Assembly (NCBI GenBank): GCA_035625025.1 | Contig: DASPQJ010000016.1 | Location: 1-40,575 of the forward strand | DNA: 40,575 nt | Source: Bog-793 sp035625025 | Lineage (GTDB): Bacteria > Actinomycetota > Acidimicrobiia > Acidimicrobiales > Bog-793 | Reading direction: 5' to 3' | In this document: positions 32,028 to 40,207 of the stretch, piece after piece | Layout: the number at the start of each line of letters is the position of its first letter | Numbering within the stretch: position 1 is the stretch's first letter | Notes under the pieces: generated by a model | Databases searched by the model: none | What the model saw: the letters and a program-made list of their open reading frames with translations, nothing else | What the model was told of the DNA's origin: nothing | Translations under genes and position numbers: made by a program

Positions 32028-33356
32028 ATGAGCAGGGATGTCCGGCGTGCCACGCCGCACGTCGTGCGTCTCGGGCTGCTCGGTCTTGGCGTCGTCGGAT
32101 CCGCTTTCGCCGAACTGGTCGACATCGACCGCGAGGGAATCGACCGACGCGTCGGGCTGAAGCTCGAGGTCACAAGGATCGCGGTGCGCGATGTTCACAA
32201 GCCGCGGGGTTCGATCGGGCGGTTGGACCGGATCACCGACGACGCGTCCGCTGTCGTCGCAGATCCGGACGTCGACGTCGTCGTCGAACTCATCGGCGGG
32301 ATCGAGCCCGCCAAGGCGTTGATCCTCGCGGCACTGCGCGCCGGAAAACCCGTCGTGACTGCCAACAAGGAGCTCCTCGCCGAGGCGGGACCGGAGTTGT
32401 TCGCGGCTGCGGAGTCGACGGGGTGCGCCTTGCTCTTCGAAGCCGCCGTCGCGGGGGCGATCCCGCTCGTACGCGCGCTGCGCGTCTCGCTCGTCGGAGA
32501 GCATGTCCGTCGCATCCTCGGCATCGTGAACGGGACGACGAACTACATCCTCACTGAGATGAGCGAGAAAGGCGTGAGCTACACCGCAGCCCTCCGGGAA
32601 GCGCAACGGCTCGGTTACGCGGAGCGCGACCCGTCTGCTGACGTCGGCGGACACGATGCGGCCGCCAAGGCCGCGATCCTTGCCGGCATCGCCTTCAGCG
32701 CTGACGTCGTCGCCTCGGACGTCTATCGCGAGGGGATCGAGACGATCGAAACAGCCGACATCGAGTTCGCCCACCGGCTGGGTTACGCGGTGAAGCTGCT
32801 CGCGGTGGCGGAGCAAGCCGAGTCTGCCGACGACGACGTGCTGAGGATCGCGGTGCGTGTCCACCCGGCGATGATCCCGGCCGACCATCCGCTCGCGACG
32901 ATCCGCGGTCCGTTCAACGCCGTGTTCATCGAGGGTGACGCGGCCGGAGAGCTCATGCTCTTCGGGCGTGGTGCCGGGGGGCGCCCGACGGCGAGCGCGG
33001 TCCTCGGTGATGTGATCGACGCCGCGGGCGCGCTCGACGGAGGAGGCGGCTCGTGGTTCGCGCCGAGGCACCGGGCCGAGGTGCGGGAGATGGGCGAGCT
33101 GCGCGCCCAGTACTACGTGGCGATCGACGTTGTCGACCGCCCTGGGGTCCTCGCCAGCGTGGCGACAGCGTTCGGGAAGAACAACGTCTCGGTGCGCTCG
33201 ATGGAGCAGGTCGGTCTCGGCGACGAGGCGCGTCTTGTCTTCATCACCCACCTCGCCCTCGAGTCCGATGTCCAGGCGACGCTCGGTGCTCTCGCCCGGC
33301 TTGATGTCGTGCGGCGCGTCGGCGGTCTGATCCGGGTCGTCGGCCAGGAACGGTAG
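32028..33356 (+). CDS. hom: homoserine dehydrogenase
   Basis: Reduces aspartate semialdehyde to homoserine with NAD(P)H; branch point to threonine and methionine. 442 aa. The Rossmann motif is GLLGLGVVGSAF, catalytic-region TANKELLAE and GIVNGTTNYILTEM are intact, and a C-terminal ACT domain (VAIDVVDRPGVLASVATAFG..., about 362-442) offers threonine feedback control. ATG 32028 is probably a leaderless start. thrC follows 14 bp downstream. Confidence 0.97.
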   Translation: MSRDVRRATPHVVRLGLLGLGVVGSAFAELVDIDREGIDRRVGLKLEVTRIAVRDVHKPRGSIGRLDRITDDASAVVADPDVDVVVELIGGIEPAKALILAALRAGKPVVTANKELLAEAGPELFAAAESTGCALLFEAAVAGAIPLVRALRVSLVGEHVRRILGIVNGTTNYILTEMSEKGVSYTAALREAQRLGYAERDPSADVGGHDAAAKAAILAGIAFSADVVASDVYREGIETIETADIEFAHRLGYAVKLLAVAEQAESADDDVLRIAVRVHPAMIPADHPLATIRGPFNAVFIEGDAAGELMLFGRGAGGRPTASAVLGDVIDAAGALDGGGGSWFAPRHRAEVREMGELRAQYYVAIDVVDRPGVLASVATAFGKNNVSVRSMEQVGLGDEARLVFITHLALESDVQATLGALARLDVVRRVGGLIRVVGQER

Positions 33357-33370
33357 GAGGCGGGATCGAG

Positions 33371-34465
33371 GTGGCCAAGCGACCGGCGGCGCCCGACGGG
33401 AAAGACGCGGCACGACACAACGCCGGCGGATCTTGGTGCGGCGTGATCTGTCGCTACGCCGAGTTCCTCCCCGTCACGGACGCGACCCCGATCGTGACCC
33501 TTTTCGAGGGGAACACGCCGTTGCTTCCGGCACCGAAACTCTCGGACCGGGTCGGCGCTGAGGTCTATCTGAAGATCGAGGGACTGAACCCTACCGGGTC
33601 GTTCAAGGACCGGGGCATGACGGTCGCGATCTCGAAGGCGCTCGAAGAGGGCGCGCGGGCTGTCGTCTGTGCCTCGACCGGGAACACCTCGGCTTCGGCC
33701 GCGGCCTACGCAGCTCGGGCGGGCATGACGTGCGTCGTCCTCGTCCCGGAGGGCCGTGTCGCGCTCGGCAAGCTCGCGCAGGCGCTCATGCACGGTGCAC
33801 AGGTCCTACAGGTGCGGGGGAACTTCGACGCCGCGCTGGTGGTCGTGCGCCAACTTCCGTCCTGCGCGCCCGTCGTCGTCGTGAACTCGGTGAACCCGAT
33901 GCGGATCGAGGGCCAGAAGACCGCGGCCTACGAGATCATCGACGCGCTTGGCGACGCACCGGACGTCCAGTGCATTCCGGTCGGCAACGCGGGGAACATC
34001 ACGGCGTACTGGCGTGGCTACCGCGAGTACCGGGCTGCGGGGAAGGCGACTCGGCTGCCCCGGATGTTGGGGTTCCAAGCGGCTGGTGCGGCGCCGATCG
34101 TCGAGGGTCACCGGATCGAAAACCCCGAGACGGTCGCGACGGCGATCCGGATCGGCAACCCGGCGTCGTGGGCCGGCGCGACTGCAGCTGCCAGCGAATC
34201 GGGCGGCGCGATCACCGCGGTGACCGACGACCAGATTCTTGACGCCTACCGGTTCCTTGCCGAGGAAGAGTCGGTCTTCTGCGAACCGGCCTCGGCGGCC
34301 TCCGTCGCCGGCCTGTTGAAAGTCGACGTTCCCGCGGGCTCCAGGGTCGTCTGCGCCCTCACCGGCAACGGGTTGAAAGATCCCGACGTGGCGATCAGCG
34401 GCGCGCGTCCTCCCGAGGCGGTCGACCCGACACTCGATGCCGTCATGGGCGCGCTGACGTTCTGA
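33371..34465 (+). CDS. thrC: threonine synthase
   Basis: PLP enzyme converting O-phosphohomoserine to threonine. 364 aa; PLP lysine K79 in NPTGSFKDRGM, phosphate loop ASTGNTSASAAAYAARAG, and the glycine loop GNAGNITAYWRGY. Compared with the homologue at 9.8 kb it lacks the zinc-ribbon N-terminus and is the classical hom-linked form. GTG 33371 has GGAGG about 10 nt upstream. Homoserine kinase (thrB), usual third gene, does not follow; an intrinsic terminator ends the operon. Confidence 0.95.
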   Translation: MAKRPAAPDGKDAARHNAGGSWCGVICRYAEFLPVTDATPIVTLFEGNTPLLPAPKLSDRVGAEVYLKIEGLNPTGSFKDRGMTVAISKALEEGARAVVCASTGNTSASAAAYAARAGMTCVVLVPEGRVALGKLAQALMHGAQVLQVRGNFDAALVVVRQLPSCAPVVVVNSVNPMRIEGQKTAAYEIIDALGDAPDVQCIPVGNAGNITAYWRGYREYRAAGKATRLPRMLGFQAAGAAPIVEGHRIENPETVATAIRIGNPASWAGATAAASESGGAITAVTDDQILDAYRFLAEEESVFCEPASAASVAGLLKVDVPAGSRVVCALTGNGLKDPDVAISGARPPEAVDPTLDAVMGALTF

Positions 34466-34551
34466 ACCGGCGTTGGCACGTGGCGAGGAGCGCGGGCGCC
34501 GCGGCGGCACGGCCGGCGGGTCGCGCTCATCGTCTCGGCTCGCGGCCGAGC

Positions 34552-34574
34552 GACCCCGCTGGGTGGGGTCTTTT
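34552..34574 (+). terminator. intrinsic terminator of hom-thrC
   Basis: GACCCC-GCTGGGT-GGGGTC followed directly by TTTT, 86 bp after the thrC stop. It is the clearest factor-independent terminator in the window. Confidence 0.85.
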
Positions 34575-35099
34575 GTGCGTCGGTCGAGGGGCGCGCGTGG
34601 CTCCGCCGGTCTCCCGATTGGCAGCGCGTTCGTGCTCAAACGACCAACCTGACCTTCGCGAGCTCTGAGAAGGACCCGGACGCGCGCGAGTCGTTCTGCG
34701 TCTGGCGGTCAAACGCCCGGCGATGAAACCTGCCTTCGCGGCGACGCTCGGGTCCCGGGCGCTCCACCTGGAGTCGGTCAGCGACGCCGGGCGTCGTCAG
34801 CGCCGGCTTCTGTGAGCCGACCTCGGCTCCCGTCCCACCGGACACGGGTGAGCCGATCCGACCGCGGATTCTCGATCGAGCTTGCCCTCGGGCTCCCGAA
34901 CTGAACGACCGCACCGCATTCGGGACCTGAGTCCGAATCGACGTGAAGTCTTCCACGAAGCTTCGGGGGCCGGTCGTTGAACAGACGCGAACCCTCCGGT
35001 GACGATGCGACCACGGTGGGCTCGTTCCAGCCCGTCGACCAGGCCGACGACCCCGTCGACCCGAGCGGTCCAGCGAGCGGGATCACCCTCCGCGCCGAA
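34575..35099. other. no recognisable gene (decayed region)
   Basis: Neither strand gives a believable gene: open frames are short, rich in Arg/Ser/Pro and lack ribosome sites. The stretch RREPSGDDATTVGSF on the plus strand just before the phosphoesterase remnant may be part of the same dead gene, but I cannot show it. Confidence 0.5.
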
Positions 35100-35528
35100 G
35101 GGGCACTCGGCTATCTCACCGCTGGCGAGACCCCTGATCCGCTCTAGGACGCGACCGACCCGACACCGGGGGGCGGAGACACCGCGAGCGTGCTCGTCAG
35201 CCCGTACATCCGGCTAGGAACAGTGTCCAGCGTCGTCTGCAACCACTACAGCTGGTTGGCGACGACGGAGAACGTCTTCGGCGTGGCCGCCGGCAACGAT
35301 CACACGGCCCCGTCGTCCGGCGCGGCTCGGTTTCCGGCGGACTCGAGAGCCCAGGACACCTCGGCTGCGCCGCACAGCCAGGCCTTCGCCCCTTCGGGGG
35401 GACGTCGTCCCGAACGCCCCCGGCGCGCCCTCGCCTCATCCAGGACGTCGGCTCGACGACGGATTCAACGCGGCATTCCGAAGCGACAGGCTGACCTCGA
35501 CCGTCGCCGTCATCGGTGGCGGGCACTG
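35100..35528 (+). pseudogene. C-terminal remnant of a phosphoesterase (phospholipase C/acid phosphatase type)
   Basis: The plus strand reads TPGGGDTASVLVSPYIRLGTV, then NHYSWLATTENVFGV and, after a frame change, DVVPNAPGAP, which match the end of PF04185-type phosphoesterases (usual form: GGGDT...LVSPYIKPGTVS..YNHYSLLRTIEDIFG..., then DVFxNAP). A TAG (35145-35147) lies before it in frame and a frameshift lies inside it. Upstream catalytic parts are gone. A 12-bp terminator hairpin follows 70 bp after the presumed stop (35528), as for a once-active gene. Confidence 0.55.
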
Positions 35529-35597
35529 ATTCCCGCCAGTGGTTTAGGGACCACACCGACGTTCCGGGTCCTACGAGCGACGGCCCCACGACAGCTG

Positions 35598-35623
35598 AAG
35601 GCCGGGCCGGTCGGCCCGGCCTT
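35598..35623 (+). terminator. 12-bp hairpin behind phosphoesterase remnant
   Basis: AAGGCCGGGCCG / CGGCCCGGCCTT, perfect 12-bp arms with a 2-nt centre, followed by CTGC. It is a strong terminator-like hairpin that seems to outlive its gene. Confidence 0.6.
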
Positions 35624-36195
35624 CTGCGAGCTCCTCTCATCCTCGTGGTGCCGCTGCTCCCCGGGGGCTCGCGCGAAGGTTGTGCCAGTTCCGCGGCCGG
35701 CGGTAGACGATCTCACGTCGCCACGAGCGGTTTGGTTGGCTACCCCTCGTACCTACCGAAGCGCACCCTCCAAGTTCGAAGCGACGCCCCACTCGTTGGC
35801 CCCGTCGGCCGACCGGCGCTCACTCCGAGGGCGATCCTGTGGAAGTCGTGACGCCGCACTGGTCGATCCCTGTGGTCGTCACCGGACCGGAAGTGCCCGG
35901 GGGAGGGCCTTCCCTACCAGGCGCCAGCCACGACGTGTACCTGGACCTTCACGATATCGAACGCCACCGATCCGGTACCGGTCTCAGTGTGGGGTCTGAC
36001 AACGTCGAGCCGCGAGGGCACGGGCATGAGCCCCACCTCGTTGCCGGTCAGCCCGTGCCGCCGGATCTTTTCGTGCCGGCGAGAACCTGACGTTCGAATT
36101 GCGCGCCGGGGAGGCGGTGGGAGAGGGCCTGATGCGGTTGGCACCGATCGCGGGCGGATCGTGGCGAAGTGGACTTCGTGGTTGAAAACGACTAG
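35624..36195 (+). pseudogene. decayed secreted beta-sandwich-like protein
   Basis: Three frame-shifted pieces give one protein. Frame 1: a hydrophobic start (LILVVPLLPG) then GLVGYPSYLPKRTLQVRSDA and VGRPALT. Frame 2: SEGDPVEVVTPHWSIPVVVT and GPEVPG. Frame 3: GEGLPYQAPATTCTWTFTIS then NATDPVPVSVWGLTT. Further on come FVPARENLTFELRAGEAVGE and, after one missing base, KWDFVVEND followed by TAG (36193-36195). The pattern fits secreted actinobacterial proteins of unknown function that I have seen in Acidimicrobiia. At least three frameshifts make it dead. Confidence 0.6.
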
Positions 36196-36703
36196 CAGCC
36201 AAGGATCGGGTGATCTTGCGGGGGACGGCGACGGTGTCTTGCCTCGCGCGTCGTCCGGACGTCCACGTGATGCGTCGCGATCTGCCGCCCTGTTCGAACC
36301 CCGCGGCACGAGGAGCGCGGGTCCTGAGCTGAGTCGAGCGGGAAGGTGCGGAGCCAGCAGGGCTCGGTCGCGTCCATAGAGGACGGCGTGGCCCGAGGAG
36401 GTCCGCGTCCGATAGGTCCTGGTTCTTCGATCGTTCGGGAAGGGCCCGCGCCCGCTCATGACGCGTGCTCTCCCGGTCGCGGCGCGGTTCGGAGCCGGCT
36501 GACCCTCCGACCTGGGACCAGAGCGGCCCTGAACGATCTGGCCACCGAAGGAAGACCCGTCGAATCCCGCAGGCGCATCGGAGGTATGTGCTCACCGATC
36601 GGAACGAGCGCCGGCGCCCGCCCACGACCGGTGGAAGCTGCGGTCTCGTGGAATTCAGCGGGTCGGCGGGCATGGCGGCTTCCGTGGCACGCGCACGCCG
36701 GCG
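36196..36703. other. no recognisable gene
   Basis: A 508-bp stretch without a believable ORF on either strand. The missing N-terminal half of the nickel/cobalt transporter would be expected here, but its HAFDADHI-type motif is not visible in any frame. Confidence 0.5.
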
Positions 36704-37384
36704 ATGGCAGTGGACAGCGCTCAGCAGCCGGGGGCGGCAGATCGCGACGCGACTCGAAGGAACACGACGGGTGACCTTCGTTGGTTTGCGCGCCAGATCG
36801 ACACGCCGTGGAAGATGCACCCGATCGGGGTTCTCTTCGGACTGGGCTTCGACACCGCGACCGAAGTGGCCCTCCTCGTCCTTTCCGGCACAGCCGTCGC
36901 GAGCGGCTTGCCGATCCACGCGATCCTGTCGCTACCGATCCTCTTCGCCGCGGGGATGAGCACCTTCGACGCGCTGGATGGCTGTTTCATGAACTCCGCC
37001 TACGGGTGGGCGTTCTCCCGGCCTATCCGCATGGTCTATTACAACGTCACGATCACCGGGCTCTCGGTGGCGGTGGCCTTCATAATCGGCTCGATCGAAA
37101 TACTCGGGCTGCTTTGTGCCGAGCTGGACTGGAACGGGGGTGCGTGGAGTTTCTTCGAGGACTTCAACATCAACACCGGTGGCTTCGTGATCGTCGGTCT
37201 GTTCGTCGTCACCTGGGCGGTCGCCCTGGCGATCTGGCACTTCGGTCGCATCGAGGAGAAATGGGACGCGGCTGGCCTACAAGCACGGGCCAGCGGACGG
37301 GCGACCGCTGATGATTTACTCATCGACAGCCTTTGGTCGAGGTCCGGTTGGCCCCACCGACACGTTGCGAATCAGGCCGACTAG
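36704..37384 (+). pseudogene. NiCoT nickel/cobalt transporter, N-terminally truncated
   Basis: The 226-aa frame covers only the C-terminal half of a HoxN/NixA-type Ni2+/Co2+ permease: WKMHPIGVLFGLGFDTATEV, then LPILFAAGMSTFDALDGCFM, GWAFSRPIRMVYYNVTITG and three to four TM helices. The metal-binding HX4DH helix of the N-terminal half is absent, so metal uptake is very unlikely. Normal length is 330-380 aa. The first 35 residues before DTPWKM have no family resemblance. The remaining frame is open, so the loss may be recent. Confidence 0.65.
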
Positions 37385-37447
37385 AGATATGGAGAGACGG
37401 CAAACCGGCCAGCGCCAAACTCAAGAGCCCCCGAACGCCGGGACTCG

Positions 37448-38077
37448 CTATTCGGATTCGACGTCGAGAAGCTGACACTCGACGAGCACCTCACGTAGCT
37501 GAGCTGGCGACGTGAACAGGCACACGCGAAAGCCGAGGAACGCCGCAGCGGCGGCATTTGCCACAGAATCGTCGACGAACAGTGTGCGTCTGGCCACAAG
37601 CCCAAAACGCGACAGCAGACGTAAGAAGATATCAACATCGGGTTTTGCGACGCCCTCGTCACTGGAGACGACACAGCCGTCGAAGTCGGACAGGAACGCA
37701 TACCGCGATCGCCTCGCCATGAAGGCCTCCCGCTCCATGTTCGTGAGCATGTAGCAGGGGACGTTTCGGTCGCGGAGTTCGCGAAGAATCTCAACCGAGC
37801 CCTCGATGACGCCAGCGACCATCTCCTCGTTTCGCTCAGCCCATGCGGAGATCAGACTCGAGTGCTCGGGGTGGTGTCGAGCTAGTTCGCTGCAAGACTC
37901 GACAATGCTACGCCCGAGATCTTGTTCCGCGTGCCACTCGGGCGAGCAGATCTCGCGAAAGAAACGTTCCCGCGCCTCAGTATCCGGGATGAGCTGGCGA
38001 TAGAGGTGGTGCGGATCCCAGTCCAAAAAGACCCCTCCGATGTCGAAGGCGACGGCATCGACAGGGTCAATCTTCAC
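37448..38077 (-). CDS. HAD-family (subfamily IA) hydrolase
   Basis: A 209-aa haloacid-dehalogenase-fold hydrolase. Motif I is VAFDIGGVFLDWD (catalytic Asp; the second Asp replaced by Gly as in several IA members), motif II is YMLTNMERE, Lys in GVAKPDVDIFLRLL and motif IV LFVDDS. The cap region (about 25-90) is helical. Substrate unknown; epoxide-hydrolase-like and small phosphatase relatives exist. GTG 38077 is chosen because it starts just before the first strand; the frame upstream has no ribosome site. The gene lies between the dead transporter and the double-KOW gene and is intact. Confidence 0.8.
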   Translation of the reverse strand: MKIDPVDAVAFDIGGVFLDWDPHHLYRQLIPDTEARERFFREICSPEWHAEQDLGRSIVESCSELARHHPEHSSLISAWAERNEEMVAGVIEGSVEILRELRDRNVPCYMLTNMEREAFMARRSRYAFLSDFDGCVVSSDEGVAKPDVDIFLRLLSRFGLVARRTLFVDDSVANAAAAAFLGFRVCLFTSPAQLREVLVECQLLDVESE

Positions 38078-38233
38078 TACAACATCATGCTGCGCGTGCC
38101 GTCGGCACGGTGAGTGCGGCACAGACAAAGAGCACGCGTATCAGCTCGTCGGCTCCGTGACGATACCGACATCGACAGGCTGGCTCATCGGCGTGGGCCC
38201 GCGGTAGTCCGTCCTGCTCCCGTCGATGCGCGG

Positions 38234-38569
38234 CTAAACGCGACTCAGATGCGAATCCTGTACGTCGATGAGTCCCTTGGTCTTTAGCAGCCTGATTTCG
38301 TTTCGAGAACCCCCGCTGGCGGGTTTCACGACCACCGCTTCTTGACCTTTAAAATGGCCCCCGGTAATGATCACGAAATCGCCCTCCGTGAACTTTGCCA
38401 CCGACGGTACCTCTAATCGGCTCAAGTCGGGATCCCCTAACTTCATGTGCTGTCCGTTTCTTGCCAGTGCCACTTCATTATCCTCGAACCATAAGGATGG
38501 CTCCACGATTACTGCCTCTTCACCTTTGAAACGGCCATCCATGATCAACACCATGTCACCCTTTTCCAT
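38234..38569 (-). CDS. tandem KOW-motif protein
   Basis: A 111-aa protein made of two similar halves: GDMVLIMDGRFKGEEAVIVEP (about 4-24) and GDFVIITGGHFKGQEAVVVKP (about 62-82), each followed by a polar segment ending LSR-V. The repeated GD-V-I-GGxFKGxEAVV pattern is the KOW fold of ribosomal L24/NusG/Spt5 type, suggesting RNA or protein contact near transcription or translation. ATG 38569 has a perfect AGGAGGT 7 nt upstream. Base composition is clearly less GC-rich than the neighbours and codon use is mixed, so it was probably acquired. Function is otherwise unknown. Confidence 0.75.
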   Translation of the reverse strand: MEKGDMVLIMDGRFKGEEAVIVEPSLWFEDNEVALARNGQHMKLGDPDLSRLEVPSVAKFTEGDFVIITGGHFKGQEAVVVKPASGGSRNEIRLLKTKGLIDVQDSHLSRV

Positions 38570-38576
38570 CGATTAC

Positions 38577-38583
38577 ACCTCCT
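38577..38583 (-). promoter_or_regulatory. perfect Shine-Dalgarno of tandem KOW gene
   Basis: AGGAGGT on the minus strand, 7 nt before the ATG: the strongest ribosome site in the window, where many genes have none. Confidence 0.8.
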
Positions 38584-38793
38584 AGTCGCGTTCAATTGAT
38601 CGGCTCAAGAACGAGCACCAGTCAGACTGTAGGTATTTCAGCTCTCTGACGGGTGACTCAGGTTGACCATTTCTCTATTGATTCATTTACGCTCGTATTC
38701 ACCGACGTATTTGCGGCTTTCATTCTTCTTGTCAGCCAATCTCGGGACACGTGTGCGGCGAGAGGCGACACTTTCGCAAAGAGGGGAAATGAG

Positions 38794-38967
38794 ATGAAAG
38801 ATGTTGCTCTTCCGGTCCGGATTGATTCGGCGATCGCGTTGGTACTTCTGCGACGCGGCGAACCGTACAGTTTCGAGACTATGTCAAGTCCAATCGAGGT
38901 CATCATGACGACCGGCGAGTTCACCGAGAGGACGGTCTCGGGTCCTGACTTGATCGGCCAGAGCTAG
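38794..38967 (+). CDS. 57-aa hypothetical protein
   Basis: A small protein beginning MKDVALPVRIDSAIALVLL and ending GPDLIGQS. ATG 38794 has GAGGGGA 6-7 nt upstream, which I prefer to the upstream start at 38653 (47 more residues, no ribosome site). Composition is less GC-rich, like the divergent KOW gene, so both may belong to one transferred segment. No domain recognised. Confidence 0.5.
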   Translation: MKDVALPVRIDSAIALVLLRRGEPYSFETMSSPIEVIMTTGEFTERTVSGPDLIGQS

Positions 38968-39034
38968 GGCCTTCCGTGGAACATGGGCGTTCACAGCCAA
39001 TCCGCGCCCAGAAAGCCGGCCAGACGACGACCGC

Positions 39035-39700
39035 TCAGACTCCCGACTCTCCTAGCTCTACGCCCACGGTTGCAATCGCGAGTCGGAGGCCCATGGCGTC
39101 GGCTCTCTGACGAGGCTGTCGCATGAATCTCGACGCTCCTGCTCGCGTTTCGCGGCGCGCCAGATGATGGTGCATGCCGATCAACCTGCGTCCGGTTTCG
39201 CTCACGTCCACAAGTGAGTTGCGGTGGTCTCGCCCCCCGCGATATGGACGGCGGTTATCCCGCCCAGGGCTCGCCCGCGTCGAGAAACGTCCAGCGGTTG
39301 GCGGCAGCGTGGCGAGGCCCACAACCCGGTGATCCGCATGGTTCCTCCACCCCCGTCGCCCCACGTGAGATCGAAGTTCGTGTCGAACACCACCTCGGGG
39401 CGTGGCCGTTGCAGCGCTTTCGTGACATCCCGGCGCAAGCGGAGCCCGTACTCCACGGAGCCGTCGGCGTGATCGAGGAACTCCACGTAGTCGACGCCGG
39501 CCCCGGCGGCAACCTCGTGCTCGGTCCAGACGCCCGAGGCCTGAGCGCCTCGGAGGAAGTACGCGCCAATCGTGGAGAAACCGCCGCGCTCAGCTCGACA
39601 GTGAGAACGTCGCGCCGACCGGCCACGTGTACGCGACGCCGAACTAGCGCGGCGTGAAGTGGGAGCGTCTACCCCCGACCACGAGGTTTCGACGCGCGGC
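39035..39700 (-). pseudogene. PIG-L (LmbE-type) deacetylase pseudogene
   Basis: The minus strand carries ordered pieces of a PIG-L N-acetyl-sugar deacetylase in different frames: VDYVEFLDHADGSVEYGLRL, RPEVVFDTNFDLTWG, then (shifted) RNHADHRVVGLATL, ANRWTFLDAGEPWAG, then ITAVHIAGGE and finally VDVSETGRRLIGMHHHLA. At least three frameshifts and one stop break it. The N-terminal zinc-binding HPDD part is not found, as the neighbouring secreted-protein gene starts there. The order and content leave little doubt about its origin. Confidence 0.75.
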
Positions 39701-39721
39701 GGTTCGCTCGATGGGAGCGGG

Positions 39722-40207
39722 CTAGAAGATCGGCAGTCTCCTCGCCAAGAGTTCGAGCTTCGCAATCGGGACCGCGGCGAACATTTGAACCTGGTACGTG
39801 CCGTCGAGAACGTACAGGTAGTAATTGGGCGCGAGGTGGTAGTAGTAGGCCCCGCTAAGCAGGCCGGGGACGGTGACGACCGTGTGTTGCTTGCTCAGCC
39901 CCGCCTTGATGCCGGCGAACTGCACAGGTCCGGCGGGAAGAAAGATGATCGACGCCTGGTTCTTGTACCCACCGCTCGCGCCGTAGTACGAGCAGATGAA
40001 TGATCCCGCGATGGAACCCGCGTGGCGGTTCACCGCGACCGAGGCGATGCCCAGCGTGTTGTCGAGAGCGCGAATGGCGATCGTCCGGCAGCTAGGAGCG
40101 GGTGTGGTGGCTCCAGCTTCGGTGACTTCGAGAGCGGCCACCACGGCCACACAGAGCAGCAGGCCACTAGCCCATGCTCGTGTCACGCCCCGCTTCCACG
40201 ATCTCAT
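39722..40207 (-). CDS. secreted hypothetical protein
   Basis: A 161-aa protein with a Sec signal peptide: basic RSWKR, hydrophobic core ASGLLLCVAVVAAL and likely cleavage near EAGA/TTPA (about 33). The mature part has two Cys (in APSCRTI and FICSYYGAS), which could form a disulfide, and many Tyr/Ala/Val strands, suggesting a small beta-rich exported protein. I do not recognise the family. ATG 40207 has GGAAGGAG about 10 nt upstream. It is intact although the neighbourhood is decayed. Confidence 0.65.
   Translation of the reverse strand: MRSWKRGVTRAWASGLLLCVAVVAALEVTEAGATTPAPSCRTIAIRALDNTLGIASVAVNRHAGSIAGSFICSYYGASGGYKNQASIIFLPAGPVQFAGIKAGLSKQHTVVTVPGLLSGAYYYHLAPNYYLYVLDGTYQVQMFAAVPIAKLELLARRLPIF

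Noticed and set aside
31635..33413. 592-aa minus-strand open frame
   Set aside because: Antisense to lysA and hom; composition of a shadow frame.
38592..38600. TCAATTGA palindrome upstream of the KOW gene
   Set aside because: Only 8 bp, common by chance in an AT-richer stretch.
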